This document shows positions 1 to 10,027 of a DNA stretch of 64,000 bases, one piece after another. A program made the translations under genes and the position numbers. The number at the start of each line of letters is the position of its first letter. Position 1 is the first letter of the stretch. Source of the stretch: Leptospira langatensis. GTDB taxonomy: Bacteria; Spirochaetota; Leptospiria; Leptospirales; Leptospiraceae. Under the pieces are notes generated by a model. That model worked only from the letters and a program-made list of their open reading frames with translations, was not told where the DNA came from and searched no databases. The stretch spans positions 524,357 through 588,356 of the forward strand of contig NZ_RQER01000011.1 of assembly GCF_004770615.1 (NCBI RefSeq), in the 5' to 3' direction.

Positions 1-370
1 GCAAATGATAGATAACGAAAGAGAGAATTACCAAGCCGGTGAGAGCCATATAACGGGAGGAAAGGGTGGCTTGGATCGTGCTATTCTTTACGTAGCCGAC
101 CGGTCTTGCCGCCTTGTTTTCCAAGGACAATTGGATCGCGTAATACACGTGTAAAACGAAAGCGACCAAAAGAATTCCTCGAGCCAACCATAAAAGTCCG
201 CCCAAGCTTTGTAGGAACTCGGCATAAGAATTAATCTTGTCCGGTTCTTGGAAGATCTGGAGGTTCCCCAGCATATGCAAAAATACAAAGCCGAAGAAAA
301 TGATACCGGTGATCGCAACGATAGTTTTTCTACCGATGGAAGACCTTAGATATCCAGCTTGAAAATCCAT
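1..370 (-). CDS. sdhC: Succinate dehydrogenase cytochrome b subunit, 5' part
   Basis: Membrane anchor of succinate dehydrogenase (complex II), which carries haem b and passes electrons to quinone. The 123 visible residues give the N-terminus and three hydrophobic helices (about residues 16-36, 58-80 and 106-122). His32, His74 and His122 are candidate haem ligands, and the segment [11 protein letters not shown] is typical of the single-subunit b558-type anchor. The ATG at 368-370 follows an AGGAG at good spacing. The gene runs off the left edge of the window. The flavoprotein and iron-sulfur genes would be expected beyond that edge. Confidence 0.88.
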   Translation of the reverse strand, partial: MDFQAGYLRSSIGRKTIVAITGIIFFGFVFLHMLGNLQIFQEPDKINSYAEFLQSLGGLLWLARGILLVAFVLHVYYAIQLSLENKAARPVGYVKNSTIQATLSSRYMALTGLVILSFVIYHL

Positions 371-575
371 TCAAAATCTCCTGTGAGGATATAGGAAGAA
401 GTCATCGATTTGTGTGAAAAAGGACCAGGAAACATACCAAATGTTCGCCTGACACTCTAACAAATTATGATAAAAAAACAGGTTCAGACGAAAAGCACTT
501 TTAAACGAAAAGACAAAAAATGGACATTCTAAGCAGAAAGTTTAGACTTGGTCTCATTTAGCTTGGGACGGAAGT

Positions 576-2066
576 TTGGAACATTATAATATGCCTGGAT
601 CGGATCCGTTTCGAAGTTTATACCAAGAGGAATTGAGGGAGGGAAGAAAGGAGAAATCTCTTTCTTCCGAGGAAAAGACCGGGTATTTTTATTTTAGAGG
701 AATGCAACTCTCTCGAGTAGGGTTCGGCGGATATCGTATCGGGCTCCAAGATCCGGAGCATAGAGAGGCTCTGGAATTTTCACTACGTTCCGGAGTGAAT
801 CTGATCGACGTATCCTCCAATTACGGTGACGGGGAAGCGGAGAGTCTCGTAGGGCAGGTGTTGCGCAAGAGTTTTGCGAAGAGGATCACGTCCAGAAAGG
901 AGATCTTCCTCGTCACGAAGGTGGGCTATATCCAAGGAAAGAATTTGCAGTTAGTCGAGTCCAGAAACCAAGACAAGACTCCTTTTCCGGAAATCACGTA
1001 TTACCAATCCGGCTGTTATCATTGTATTTCTCCTGAATTTTTAGAAGATCAATTAGAGAGATCCCGCAGGCGACTCGGACTTTCTGTTATCGATGCATTC
1101 CTTCTCCATAATCCCGAATATTTTCTAATGCATTCTGAGAAGAAGGGGATCCCCCGTGCCGAAGCCAGAGCCGAATACTACCGAAGGATCCGAGAGGCCT
1201 TTATTTTTCTGGAGAAGGTGAAAAAAGAAGGGAAGATCCAGTACTACGGGATCTCGAGTAATACCTTCCCTGTCCCGGAAGAGGAATATACTCACAGTTC
1301 TTTGTCGAAGATACTACAGATCGCGGAAGAGGTCGGAGGAAAGGAGCACGGCTTTGCGGTGGTCCAATTCCCTGGAAATTGGTACGAGGACGGATTTATC
1401 AGAAATCAGAATTCGAATGGAAAAAACCTTCTGGATCTCTGCGAATTGCACGACCTTCTCCCTTTGACCAATAGACCGCTGAACTCATTTCGGGCCGGCG
1501 AGGGGATGGTCCGACTCTCATATTCCAGTCTGAATGCTCAAGAAGTGGAAAATTCGTCGAAGTTACTACAGATCCTAGAACTCGAATCTTCTCTCACGGA
1601 AGAACTGGAACCAAATCCAAAGTGGAGCACACTTTCTTCTCTTTGGAATGAATACGGAGAAAAGATCAGAACAGAAGACCAGTTCCAGGTCTTGTTGGAA
1701 AAGTCCTGGATCCCGATCTTGCGGCAAACGGTGAGCGAGCTTTCGGCAGAACAAGGAAAGGAAGCAGCGGAAGAATATATCCGGGTGTTGAATACGGCCC
1801 TTCCGTATTTGGAGGAACGAATACGGATCCGGTCTTCCGAAAAATTGGCTAGTCTCTATAAAGATTTGATCACAAGATTCCATTCGACCGGATATGAACC
1901 GACTAGTCTTTCCTCTCTAATGGTCATGGATCTCGCCTCTCTTCTCAAGAATGGGACAGTTCTTTTAGGAATGAGAAAAAGGAAATATGTTCGGGACATT
2001 CTTCCGATCTGGAAACAACCTCTGCCGACTATACATCCGAACCATTGGGGAGAGCATGGAGTTTGA
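576..2066 (+). CDS. Aldo/keto reductase with internal helical insertion
   Basis: NAD(P)H-dependent aldo/keto reductase-fold protein; the substrate is unknown. The classic tetrad is visible: Asp78 and Tyr83 in DVSSNYGDGE, Lys115 in LVTKVGY and His178 in FLLHNPEYF. The strand-8 cofactor loop appears only near residue 465 (LLGMRKRKYV). About 130 mostly helical, Glu-rich residues therefore lie between the normal strand 7 (PLTNRPLNS) and strand 8. The total of 496 residues compares with about 300-330 for the family. The TTG at 576 has GGGACGGAAG just upstream; ATG 591 is an alternative start. The next gene overlaps the 3' end by 11 bases. Confidence 0.85.
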   Translation: MEHYNMPGSDPFRSLYQEELREGRKEKSLSSEEKTGYFYFRGMQLSRVGFGGYRIGLQDPEHREALEFSLRSGVNLIDVSSNYGDGEAESLVGQVLRKSFAKRITSRKEIFLVTKVGYIQGKNLQLVESRNQDKTPFPEITYYQSGCYHCISPEFLEDQLERSRRRLGLSVIDAFLLHNPEYFLMHSEKKGIPRAEARAEYYRRIREAFIFLEKVKKEGKIQYYGISSNTFPVPEEEYTHSSLSKILQIAEEVGGKEHGFAVVQFPGNWYEDGFIRNQNSNGKNLLDLCELHDLLPLTNRPLNSFRAGEGMVRLSYSSLNAQEVENSSKLLQILELESSLTEELEPNPKWSTLSSLWNEYGEKIRTEDQFQVLLEKSWIPILRQTVSELSAEQGKEAAEEYIRVLNTALPYLEERIRIRSSEKLASLYKDLITRFHSTGYEPTSLSSLMVMDLASLLKNGTVLLGMRKRKYVRDILPIWKQPLPTIHPNHWGEHGV

Positions 2067-2541
2067 TCCGGAAATACGTTCTATCCTAGAAAAGATCAAG
2101 TCGGGAGAAGATGCAAATTCTACCTTCGACTACGCTTGGAAAGAAGGAAGACGGCTGTATTTAGATAAAAGATATTTCGAGCTCCACGAAGTATTCGAAT
2201 TCCAATGGAAGAAGGAGACTGGAGGCCGGAGACTCCTTCTGCATGGATGGATCCAACTTGCAATTTCTCTTAATAAGATTTTTGTAAAACCCAATATGAG
2301 AGGAGCAAGGATGCAGGCGGAGAAGTCCAAACAAAAATTCGAAAGCCTTGGCTCTACCGGAGAACTATCTTCCAAAGGAGATAATTGGAATTCGGAGATC
2401 ATTGTATTCCTAAATGAATTATTATCCTTATTTTCAGGGGAAGAAAGTTGGGATATCGAACAAATTAGCAGACTTTCTCTTCCAAAATTCCAAGCTGACG
2501 GAAAGGAATGGTTTGCACCTTTCGTTTTTACTATAGAATGA
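2056..2541 (+). CDS. DUF309 family protein
   Basis: Small protein of 162 residues in the DUF309 family, whose biochemical function is not known. The family motif, a His-Glu pair followed by Glu and Trp, is seen as FELHEVFEFQW near residues 42-51. A second helical stretch with HGWIQLAISLNK follows. I chose ATG 2056, which has GGGGAGAG directly upstream and overlaps the end of the reductase gene. An in-frame upstream ATG at 1987 lies deep inside that gene. It is probably co-transcribed with the flanking reductase and hydrolase genes. Confidence 0.8.
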   Translation: MEFDPEIRSILEKIKSGEDANSTFDYAWKEGRRLYLDKRYFELHEVFEFQWKKETGGRRLLLHGWIQLAISLNKIFVKPNMRGARMQAEKSKQKFESLGSTGELSSKGDNWNSEIIVFLNELLSLFSGEESWDIEQISRLSLPKFQADGKEWFAPFVFTIE

Positions 2542-2550
2542 ATCCGGATT

Positions 2551-3441
2551 ATGGAATTGGCTGACGGAAAACACACTAGCGCAGAGACCGGATTCTTTGA
2601 GTCCGGCGGATATAGACTCGCGTATGCAAAAAGAGACAATGGAAAAGGAAGAGCCTTACTTCTCCTCCATGGTTTCATGGATTCTTCCCAAACCTTTTTA
2701 TTCCAGGAGGAATTCCTTTCCGAGTATTTCGATCTCTACCGTTTCGACTACCGTGGCCACGGTGACTCGGAATGGTTGCGAGAAGGTTTTTATCATTTCA
2801 TGCTTCCTCTTGTGGATACGAGAAGCTTTATCACGCAATTCCTTCCTGAAAAATTCCATATCTTAGGCCATTCCATGGGAGGAGGCTTGGGTTCTAGGAT
2901 CGCAGGACTCTATCCGGATCGAGTGGAAAGTCTTGTCGCCTTAGAAGGGTTCAGTTCCATTCCCGACCCGGAAAGAGAGAGAAGAAGGTTCCGATCCTGG
3001 CTGGATTCCTGGGAGATCAGTCTTGCAGGAAAAGATAGAAAGCGCCAAAAGAATTTCAGATCCGTAGCCGAGGCGGCCGCAAGACTGGCGCCGATGTATC
3101 CAAGACTTCCGGAAGATAGGCTCTTAAAGATTACGGAAACCTTAACTAAGCCTAGCGAAGACGGATTCATGTGGAAAAGCGATCCTTCATATAAGAATGG
3201 TCCTCCCGTTTTCTTAAGTCCTCAATTTACTAGACATCTTTGGGAGAGCATTTCTTGTCCTGTCCTCGTGATTTACGGAAAGAAGACCCATCTGGCTCTG
3301 GATGATTCCGGAGAAGTGTTCTCTCATATTAAGAATTTAAAATATACTGAAATAGAAGATGCGGGCCATAATATGCATCATGATCGCCCGGAAGCGGTAA
3401 ATGAGCTACTTCGCGAATTCTACGTAACAAATTTGAAGTAA
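2551..3441 (+). CDS. Alpha/beta hydrolase
   Basis: Alpha/beta-hydrolase fold enzyme of 296 residues; the substrate cannot be inferred. Visible elements are the oxyanion-hole LLLHGF near residue 40, a DYRGHGDS strand near 66-73, the nucleophile elbow GHSMGG with Ser108, and the catalytic His in [11 protein letters not shown] near 273. Residues [15 protein letters not shown] probably hold the acid. It has no signal peptide, so it is likely cytoplasmic. It starts 9 bases after the DUF309 gene and ends the three-gene run. Confidence 0.88.
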   Translation: MELADGKHTSAETGFFESGGYRLAYAKRDNGKGRALLLLHGFMDSSQTFLFQEEFLSEYFDLYRFDYRGHGDSEWLREGFYHFMLPLVDTRSFITQFLPEKFHILGHSMGGGLGSRIAGLYPDRVESLVALEGFSSIPDPERERRRFRSWLDSWEISLAGKDRKRQKNFRSVAEAAARLAPMYPRLPEDRLLKITETLTKPSEDGFMWKSDPSYKNGPPVFLSPQFTRHLWESISCPVLVIYGKKTHLALDDSGEVFSHIKNLKYTEIEDAGHNMHHDRPEAVNELLREFYVTNLK

Positions 3442-3609
3442 ATAGGTTTAACGTACGTATCAATGTCGTCTAACGTAAAATTTACGCACGTATGTTTAGT
3501 ACTAAAAATCCTGAGACATAAAAAATTTATGGGGAAATAAATAAAAAAAACTTGTACTTTAATCGTACTCAAATACGCTCCTTCCAACGTTTGGTAGTAG
3601 GGAGCGCAC

Positions 3610-3819
3610 ATGGTGAGCAGCAAATTTAAAGAGCAATTGGAAAGATACGTAAATTATCGCGGGATCGACATCATCTTACATCTGAAAGACGGTTCTGTAA
3701 TCGAATTGGATAAAAATCGCAGGCTCATCGGTGAAGAGATCGTATACTTCCCGGAAAAATCCAGCCCAAGTAAAATTTCCTTAACCATGATCCAGAAAGC
3801 GGATCTATTCGTCGCATAA
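3610..3819 (+). CDS. Small hypothetical protein, 69 residues
   Basis: I do not recognise a family. The protein is soluble, with alternating charged and hydrophobic residues and a beta-rich centre (IDIILHLKDGSVIELD). This could be a small barrel similar to PilZ or Sm-type folds, but that is a guess. The ATG has TAGGGAG six bases upstream, and a strong terminator follows the stop, so the gene looks real. The 168-base upstream gap is AT-rich and holds the short palindrome CGTAAAATTTACG at 3474-3486, which may be an operator. Confidence 0.65.
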   Translation: MVSSKFKEQLERYVNYRGIDIILHLKDGSVIELDKNRRLIGEEIVYFPEKSSPSKISLTMIQKADLFVA

Positions 3820-3862
3820 ACGATCAACTTTCTTCGAAACGAATTTAGAAGAAAAACAAACG

Positions 3863-3890
3863 ACGCCGGGGAATCCCCCCGGTGTTTATT
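3863..3890 (+). terminator. Rho-independent terminator
   Basis: GC-rich hairpin 3863-3871 / 3877-3885 (arm CGCCGGGG, one G-T pair, 5-base loop) followed by TTATTT. It closes the 69-residue gene and separates it from the convergent PilZ-like gene. Confidence 0.85.
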
Positions 3891-3916
3891 TCAAATCAGG
3901 CCCAATCGAAAATGAC

Positions 3917-4222
3917 TTAAGCCAGGTCCTGGATCAACCCTTCGATCTCTCGGATTTTCTCGAAATCCTTCTCCGTATAATTCAGAAAAACGTCAAATTC
4001 CGAATCGGAAACTCGATCACACTTGATCACTTTCATAGGAATATCGATAGATCCGGATAAGCTGATCATTCCTACTTTCACGAATAGATTGGTTCCAGGT
4101 TCCAGTGGAATATCAGTTCTATGAACGATTCCCACCAGTACATTTTCCGCGATCCTAAGCTTGGAATTATCCAAGACTTGGAAGCCTACATTGAGGGTAG
4201 AAGGGATTCTATTATATTTCAT
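3917..4222 (-). CDS. PilZ-like small protein
   Basis: Protein of 101 residues with no signal peptide. The spacing of beta-strands (VGFQVLDNS, NVLVGIVHRT, NLFVKVGMISLSGSIDIPMKVIKCDRV, FDVFLNYTE) and the final helix resemble a PilZ-type barrel. The Arg-rich and DxSxxG c-di-GMP-binding motifs are not clearly present. If it is PilZ it may be a non-binding variant. Leptospira encode many PilZ-type proteins. The assignment rests on fold pattern only. Confidence 0.5.
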   Translation of the reverse strand: MKYNRIPSTLNVGFQVLDNSKLRIAENVLVGIVHRTDIPLEPGTNLFVKVGMISLSGSIDIPMKVIKCDRVSDSEFDVFLNYTEKDFEKIREIEGLIQDLA

Positions 4223-4714
4223 GGCGGTATCCTCCCGATCAGTCCTTCGAAGGTTAATATAAATCGCTTACGTTCCGATTAAGATCCCCTTACGATATTG
4301 AGAAAATCGTTCGAATCAGCGATTCTATACATTTTAAGCAATTTCTATACCAGTAATTCCGTATTTGGACTTGGCAGGAAAGAATTTCGTGCAATGCACT
4401 AAAATATTATGTCGATTTCTAATATAGCGAACATATCCGGCGATAAGGCATCGAAATATCGAGATTTTCAGTGTTCGTGCCCAGCAAATTCTTGCTGATA
4501 GGAAGAAGGGCATCCGGGGTTTCGGAATCTTCTTCTAATTTAGAATTTGGGAAATGCCAATTTATTAAGCGAAATGGCTTTATTTGATTCCTAAGAAGCT
4601 TGGAAATATTTTATTCCGACGCGAATTGGATTTTAAGTGGGAATTCCGATCTTCTGAAATTAGAACAATATCAAAAGATCGGAATTATCTCTCCGAGAGA
4701 ATACAAATTGAAGT
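4223..4714. other. Intergenic gap, no gene recognised
   Basis: About 490 bases between the PilZ-like gene and the serA terminator. I found no credible coding frame with a ribosome-binding site and no tRNA or known riboswitch. The sequence is AT-rich with several short A/T runs, and could hold promoter elements or an unrecognised small RNA. Confidence 0.5.
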
Positions 4715-4743
4715 ATTTGGTCTAAGGCAATCTTAGACCAAAT
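4715..4743 (-). terminator. Terminator hairpin downstream of serA
   Basis: Perfect 12-bp stem 4715-4726 / 4732-4743 (arm ATTTGGTCTAAG, loop GCAAT), 25 bases past the serA stop. On the minus strand the following sequence is only weakly T-rich, so termination may be partial. Confidence 0.65.
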
Positions 4744-4767
4744 TAAATAAAGATCTGGACCGGAACT

Positions 4768-6027
4768 TCAATAAAGGATTCTGGTCTTGATCGAGCCAGG
4801 ATGTTTTTCAATCCTCTCCTTCAGCTCGTCACCCACGTTCATATTGATCACCATGGATAGATATCCGATCTCCGCGCTGGTTCCCAGATGTTGGGAACTG
4901 ATATTCGCGCCGATCTCGGAAACCATGCTGTTGATATCTTTCAAGAAGCCGGGCTGATTCTTGTGAACGTTCAGAATTCGATACATTCCCTGAGGGATCG
5001 GAGTTAATTCTATATTCGGAAAGTTCACTGCAAATGTAGTAGAACCGTTGTTTATGAATTTTAGTAACTTACTCGCAACCTCGGAGCCGATATTCTTCTG
5101 AGCTTCTTCTGTGGACCCTCCGATATGCGGGGTCAAGATCACATTTTGCAGATTCTGAATGGGAGTGATAAAAGGATCGTTATTGGATTCAGGCTCTTCC
5201 GGAAAAACGTCTATTCCAGCACCGGCGATATGACCGGACTTGATCGCAGCAGCCAAGGCCTCTAGATCCACAACCTTACCTCTGGAAAGGTTGATCACAT
5301 AAGCGCCTTTCTTGGTGGCCTTGATCTCTTTTTCTCCGTAGAGCTTCATTGTTTCCGGGGTTTCCGGAACATGGAAGGTAACGAAGTCGGAAACGGAAAG
5401 TAGTTCCTGATAGGATCCGATCGGGCTAGCATTCCCCAAAGGAAGAACGGTCTGCACATCGTAATAGACTACTTTGAGTCCCATTGCTTCTGCCAAGACG
5501 GAAACCTGGCTTCCGATGTGTCCGTAGCCTACGATGCCTAAGGTCTTTCCTCGGACCTCGAAACAGTTTTTAGAGATCTTATTCCAGATCCCTCCATGAG
5601 TGTTACGGATATGATCCGGCACTCTTCTGGCTAACATTACGATTTCTGCGATTACTAGTTCCGCAACGGAACGAGTATTGGAGTAGGGAGCGTTGAATAC
5701 AGGGATTCCCTTTTTCTCGGCTTCGGCAAGATCCACTTGGTTTGTGCCTATACAAAAGCAGCCCACTGTCATGAGGCGTTTCGCCTTATTCAAAACCGGA
5801 GCCGTAAGATTGGTCTTGCTTCTGATCCCGAGAACATGAACATTTTCGATCTCTTTCAAAAGTTCGTCCTCTCCCAGAGCTTGGGGAAGAAGGCGCACAT
5901 TGAAACCGTCTTTTTGGAAGAGATTGAATGCGTCTTGGTGTACGTTTTCCAATAGGAGTACATTGATCTTTTCTTTTGGATAGGAAATCATAGTTCTATT
6001 GCCATGGAACTTTCTCTCGGCTTCCAT
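4768..6027 (-). CDS. serA: D-3-phosphoglycerate dehydrogenase
   Basis: Oxidises 3-phosphoglycerate to 3-phosphohydroxypyruvate with NAD, the first step of serine synthesis. The sequence closely follows the E. coli-type enzyme throughout: VGCFCIGTNQVDL, NAPYSNTRSVAELVIAE, the nucleotide loop GIVGYGHIGSQ, the catalytic Arg/Glu region, and TPHIGGSTEEAQ with the catalytic His. A C-terminal ACT domain ends in IKTRILY, so serine feedback is likely. An inner ATG at 5991 would give 407 residues, nearer the E. coli length; neither start has a clear ribosome-binding site. The gene is transcribed alone. Confidence 0.95.
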   Translation of the reverse strand: MEAERKFHGNRTMISYPKEKINVLLLENVHQDAFNLFQKDGFNVRLLPQALGEDELLKEIENVHVLGIRSKTNLTAPVLNKAKRLMTVGCFCIGTNQVDLAEAEKKGIPVFNAPYSNTRSVAELVIAEIVMLARRVPDHIRNTHGGIWNKISKNCFEVRGKTLGIVGYGHIGSQVSVLAEAMGLKVVYYDVQTVLPLGNASPIGSYQELLSVSDFVTFHVPETPETMKLYGEKEIKATKKGAYVINLSRGKVVDLEALAAAIKSGHIAGAGIDVFPEEPESNNDPFITPIQNLQNVILTPHIGGSTEEAQKNIGSEVASKLLKFINNGSTTFAVNFPNIELTPIPQGMYRILNVHKNQPGFLKDINSMVSEIGANISSQHLGTSAEIGYLSMVINMNVGDELKERIEKHPGSIKTRILY

Positions 6028-6110
6028 GAAAACGGATTTTTTACTTCACCTTTCCAGCAAGCAGGGAAGAATGGAGCCAGAAAACCTACCCGGAGATTTA
6101 GATCCGACTC

Positions 6111-6656
6111 ATGTTTGCCCGAATTTCGTTTCCCTTTCTTAGCTTCTTTTCGATTTCGATCATAGCTGTTTTTTTGCCAGGCTGTTCTGCAAGGATCCAA
6201 GTCCTTCCGGAGCCAGTAGTCGAACAGACTGTATTACGTTCCGGGCCGGTCTGTCCCGGGTCCTGGTTTTGCAGCCAGGGAAGGCCAGGTTCCTTGAATT
6301 TTAAGGGAATCTTAAATAATAAGACAGGGGAAAAGCCCTTGTTCATCGAATACTACATGAGTTCTTTCGAGGAAAGTTTTCCGATCGGGATCTCGATCAA
6401 GTTGGATCAGACCTGGCACAATCTCAGAAAGACTTCTACCGATTTTGGGGACACAGTTCGAGTCGTTTCCATCGTACCGCCGGAACTAACGGATAAGGTA
6501 TTGAACGCGAAAGAGATCCAGTTCAGCTTTTCCTCTAGGGACAATACTACGACAGTTCATCTTTCTTCTTCGAATTCGGATCAGCTGAAGTCCTTACTGA
6601 AAGACTTGAAAGAAAAATTAGATTCTCAAGCGAAGCTCACGATCACAAATCATTAA
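6111..6656 (+). CDS. Putative lipoprotein
   Basis: Protein of 181 residues with a hydrophobic signal peptide ending in the lipobox LPGC (Cys25), so it is probably lipidated. The mature part begins with a Cys-containing stretch (VCPGSWFC), and continues with a beta-rich region and a Ser-rich segment ending in a short helix. I recognise no family. It lies alone between serA and lysS, and the start ATG lacks an obvious ribosome-binding site. Confidence 0.65.
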   Translation: MFARISFPFLSFFSISIIAVFLPGCSARIQVLPEPVVEQTVLRSGPVCPGSWFCSQGRPGSLNFKGILNNKTGEKPLFIEYYMSSFEESFPIGISIKLDQTWHNLRKTSTDFGDTVRVVSIVPPELTDKVLNAKEIQFSFSSRDNTTTVHLSSSNSDQLKSLLKDLKEKLDSQAKLTITNH

Positions 6657-6792
6657 GTTACTTTAGCCCGGGCTGCAGCGACCGTGAGAATCCAAGAAGG
6701 GTTGCGGTTCGTACTTGCCTGGGCTTTTCGAGAGGAATGAGCCGTGACTCAAGGGCTACGGCTTTCTAAAGAGTGGCCTATTCGACTACTAA

Positions 6793-6821
6793 CCCCTGAG
6801 CTGAAATGGTAGGGGTCTTAT
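6793..6821. terminator. Possible weak terminator between convergent genes
   Basis: Short inverted repeat CCCCT (6793-6797) / AGGGG (6811-6815) followed by TCTTATT on the plus strand. It lies between the lipoprotein gene and convergent lysS. The stem is only 5 bp with a long loop, so support is weak. Confidence 0.3.
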
Positions 6822-8317
6822 TCCGGTCTCATTAGAGGAAATAGAATGGTATCTCTGATGGAATGAGAATCAGTCAAAAGCATTACTAGCCTGTCGATCC
6901 CGATCCCGAGGCCACCTGTAGGAGGCATTCCGTATTCCAGGGCTCGGATATAATCCTCGTCCATCATGAACGCCTCGTCGTCTCCTGCTTCTCTCTGTTT
7001 GACCTGTTCTTCGAACCTTTCTTTTTGATCGAATGGATCGTTTAACTCGGAGAACGCATTTCCGATCTCTCTTCCTACGATATAAGGCTCGAACCTTTCC
7101 ACATAACCGGGGTTATTCGGATTGGATTTCGCCAGAGGGGAAAGCTCTTTCGGATAATCGGTAACGAATACAGGTTGGAGAAGATTCGGTTCCGCCTTTT
7201 CGGAGAAGACCTCATCGGCTACCTTCCAGATAGAAGTGCATTTGCTCGCATCCACCTTAACGGAAGAAGCCTTTTCTTTCGCCTCTTCCAAAGTCTTTAC
7301 TTGGGAGAAGTCTATGCCGGAATATTCTTTGATGATATCCACGTATTTGACTCTTCTCCAAGGAGGGCTTAGATCGATCAGATCATTCCCGTATTTGATC
7401 TTAAGAGTTCCGCAGATCTTTTGAGCAAGATGAGTGATCAGTTTTTCGGTGAGCTCGAGCATTTTGCCCATGTCTCCGTAAGCCATATAGGCTTCCATCA
7501 TGGTAAACTCTGGGTTATGCTTGGTAGAAGTCCCTTCGTTCCTAAAATTGCGATTCAATTCGAAGACACGATCGAGTCCGCCCACGATCAATCTCTTTAA
7601 ATATAACTCTGGAGCGATCCTTAGAAATAACTGCATATCCAGAGTATTATGATGAGTAACAAACGGTCTAGCTGCTGCTCCACCTGCAATCGGTTGCATC
7701 ATAGGAGTCTCTACTTCTAAGAATCCTTCGGAGGTAAGGAAATTGCGGATCTCGGATACGATCCTGCTTCTTGTAATAAATGTGTCTCGAACCTGGTCGT
7801 TCACCACCAAATCCACATAACGCATTCTGTATCTTTGCTCCACGTCCACAAACGCGTCGTAGACCACTCCGTCTTTCTCTTTTACGACGGGAAGGGGACG
7901 GATGCATTTTGCAAGAAGTGTGACCGAGGTCAAATGAAGAGTGGTTTCCCCTTTTTGGGTTTGGAAAAGATAGCCTTCTATCCCGATGAGATCTCCCAGG
8001 TCCAAGCTCTTGAAGAGGGAATAATTCTCTTCTCCCAGATCGTCTCTAGTCGCATAAAGCTGGATCACTCCGCTCTTGTCTTTGAGGTGGGCAAAGCTTG
8101 CCTTTCCCATGACTCTTTTGGAATGGAGCCTTCCTCCCAAGAGGAATTTCTTGTCCGGACCAGTAGGATTCTTAGCGTACTCTTCTATCAAAGAAGCGGA
8201 GTCCGAATCCGGAAAGAATCGGATCGGATAGGGATCGATTCCCTTCTCCTTGAGACTTTCGATTTTTTGGATCCTTTGCTGTATGAGTTCGTTTGTTTCT
8301 TTGAGTTCTTGAGACAT
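6818..8317 (-). CDS. lysS: Lysyl-tRNA synthetase, class II
   Basis: Charges tRNA-Lys. Its 499 residues match class II LysS. An N-terminal OB-fold anticodon-binding domain ([15 protein letters not shown], about residues 60-150) precedes the catalytic core. Motif 2 is [18 protein letters not shown] and motif 3 is [20 protein letters not shown] lies upstream of the ATG and overlaps the end of the preceding membrane-protein gene, so the two are co-transcribed. Confidence 0.97.
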   Translation of the reverse strand: MSQELKETNELIQQRIQKIESLKEKGIDPYPIRFFPDSDSASLIEEYAKNPTGPDKKFLLGGRLHSKRVMGKASFAHLKDKSGVIQLYATRDDLGEENYSLFKSLDLGDLIGIEGYLFQTQKGETTLHLTSVTLLAKCIRPLPVVKEKDGVVYDAFVDVEQRYRMRYVDLVVNDQVRDTFITRSRIVSEIRNFLTSEGFLEVETPMMQPIAGGAAARPFVTHHNTLDMQLFLRIAPELYLKRLIVGGLDRVFELNRNFRNEGTSTKHNPEFTMMEAYMAYGDMGKMLELTEKLITHLAQKICGTLKIKYGNDLIDLSPPWRRVKYVDIIKEYSGIDFSQVKTLEEAKEKASSVKVDASKCTSIWKVADEVFSEKAEPNLLQPVFVTDYPKELSPLAKSNPNNPGYVERFEPYIVGREIGNAFSELNDPFDQKERFEEQVKQREAGDDEAFMMDEDYIRALEYGMPPTGGLGIGIDRLVMLLTDSHSIRDTILFPLMRPE

Positions 8318-8319
8318 TT

Positions 8320-8955
8320 CTAATTTCCTAATAATATCAGATACAAATGCTTAGCGAGTCTTCCGAGGATTGACTCCAGGCTTTTCGGTTTTAAGAACCA
8401 ATCTCCGGAACCGATCCCTTCCGAGACCTTAGAGATCGCAATATAGATCCCAGCCGGTTCCAAAACTCCTCTATATAAACGAAGAAGAGTGGCAGAATCG
8501 AATTCCTTTCCGATCAGAAGAAAGGTCTTCCATTGGCGGTCCAAGGCGATCTTCAAAAGCGTTTTGGGAAATTCCTGAGGGCCGGCCTGGATCGTATATA
8601 CAAGGATCTTATTCTCATCCACGCCTAAAGACGTTAGATACGCTTGCAATGAATTCGTTACGTCGGAGGATATCCCTATATCCGACTCGGGAGTAGTCGG
8701 CGAATATAAGATGACGATGACTGGAGCGAGGCCCTTCTTCCAAAGTGCCGCGGCCTGTTTGAACTTATCCCTTTTTCCGGTTTCGATCGCTTCTAATATA
8801 AGTGCATCCGATTTTTTAGGATCCGCCTTAGATACTAATAGGAAGGGAGCGGAGAAGAATAGGATAAGAAAAAGAATGAGTAATCCGAAAAAACCGTAGG
8901 AAACAAGCTTTGTCTTATCTAAGAATTCTTTAACGGAGAGAGGACCGGATGCCAT
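8320..8955 (-). CDS. Membrane-anchored DUF218/YdcF-like protein
   Basis: Protein of 211 residues with one N-terminal membrane helix (about 18-42). The soluble domain resembles the DUF218 (YdcF/SanA/ElyC) fold: [38 protein letters not shown], and a later strand [13 protein letters not shown]. The usual GxxR and acidic motifs are degenerate, so the assignment is tentative. DUF218 proteins of other bacteria act in envelope or polysaccharide metabolism. It sits directly upstream of lysS with a 2-base gap. Confidence 0.65.
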   Translation of the reverse strand: MASGPLSVKEFLDKTKLVSYGFFGLLILFLILFFSAPFLLVSKADPKKSDALILEAIETGKRDKFKQAAALWKKGLAPVIVILYSPTTPESDIGISSDVTNSLQAYLTSLGVDENKILVYTIQAGPQEFPKTLLKIALDRQWKTFLLIGKEFDSATLLRLYRGVLEPAGIYIAISKVSEGIGSGDWFLKPKSLESILGRLAKHLYLILLGN

Positions 8956-9002
8956 ACGTTCTCTGAGGATTTAATTTTTCGAGGTGAGGGGAGATCGAAG
9001 TG

Positions 9003-9087
<85 letters not shown>

Positions 9088-9149
9088 TCGCGATTGACAG
9101 AATGGGTGAGGCACCCGGCCTGTCAAGGAAATTCGATCCGGTATCCTGC

Positions 9150-9821
9150 TCAGACCAGTTGGTATTTCTTCTTCTGCTTTTTATCTTCCGGATCCAGTAT
9201 GAATCTTTCCGGATGGAATACGATGTCCCAATATCTGCGGGCATAGGCGACCACTCCGACGAGCAAGATCAGGACAAGAACGTATCCCGAATACTCGGGA
9301 TGACGAAAGAAATGAGTCGCTTCGAAAAGAGGTCCGAATAGCGGAAGGGTCATGTACCAAAGCACGCTGACCGCAACGATCCCGACTCCGAACTTACCCC
9401 ACCAATTCGGTTTTCCTTGGATCCCTCTTTTTAGATAGAGGAATCCACCCAACCAAACCCCAAGGATCTCTCGCCCAATATAGATGAGAAGGATCCAAAG
9501 AGGGAATTGGTAGAAGTAAACGATGACGGAGAGACCGCCAATGGTCACGATCTTATCGCAAACAGGATCCAAATATTTTCCTAATACTGATTCTTGGTGG
9601 AGCAAACGAGCTAGAAATCCATCCAGAAAATCGGTAAGGACTGCAAGAATGCAGGTTGCGATCGCGAGCAGTAGATACTCTCCACTGCGAGGAGCTTCTA
9701 TATGTTTTCGAGTGAAATGAATAAAGAAGGGAAGAAGTAAAACTCTGGATACGGATAAGAAATTGGAGAAAGTGAAGATCCTATCTTCCAGTAAATCCTT
9801 GGGCTTTTTTTCCTGAAGCAT
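9150..9821 (-). CDS. pgsA: CDP-alcohol phosphatidyltransferase (PgsA-like)
   Basis: Integral membrane enzyme that probably makes phosphatidylglycerol-phosphate from CDP-diacylglycerol and glycerol-3-phosphate. The family signature D-G-x2-A-R-x8-G-x3-D-x3-D is complete in DGFLARLLHQ...GKYLDPVCDK, near residues 67-90. Several hydrophobic helices follow, and the tail is charged (EDKKQKKK). The length of 223 residues is slightly above the usual 180-200. The acceptor alcohol (glycerol-phosphate rather than serine or another) is inferred from the family, not proven. Confidence 0.85.
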   Translation of the reverse strand: MLQEKKPKDLLEDRIFTFSNFLSVSRVLLLPFFIHFTRKHIEAPRSGEYLLLAIATCILAVLTDFLDGFLARLLHQESVLGKYLDPVCDKIVTIGGLSVIVYFYQFPLWILLIYIGREILGVWLGGFLYLKRGIQGKPNWWGKFGVGIVAVSVLWYMTLPLFGPLFEATHFFRHPEYSGYVLVLILLVGVVAYARRYWDIVFHPERFILDPEDKKQKKKYQLV

Positions 9822-9952
9822 GTATCTTAGGCCGAATTCTATCGGAAAAACCGATCTTTAGGAAAGGCTATGGAAGGGACTTAAAAATTCATCCCTTTTT
9901 CAGAGAAACGAATTGACCCACGAGATCGCTTGGAAATTATGTTCTTCATAAA

Positions 9953-10009
<57 letters not shown>

Positions 10010-10027
<18 letters not shown>

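Noticed and set aside
2130..2678. Minus-strand frame of 182 codons over the DUF309 and hydrolase genes
   Set aside because: It spans the junction of two supported plus-strand genes and has no recognisable domain or ribosome-binding site.
6657..6817. Small RNA or repeat in the gap before lysS
   Set aside because: Only a weak 5-bp inverted repeat was seen. GAGTGGCCT recurs near 35750, but this is too short to call a repeat.
7835..8323. Plus-strand frame of 162 codons antisense to lysS
   Set aside because: It lies wholly over the conserved N-terminal domain of LysS, with no start signal.
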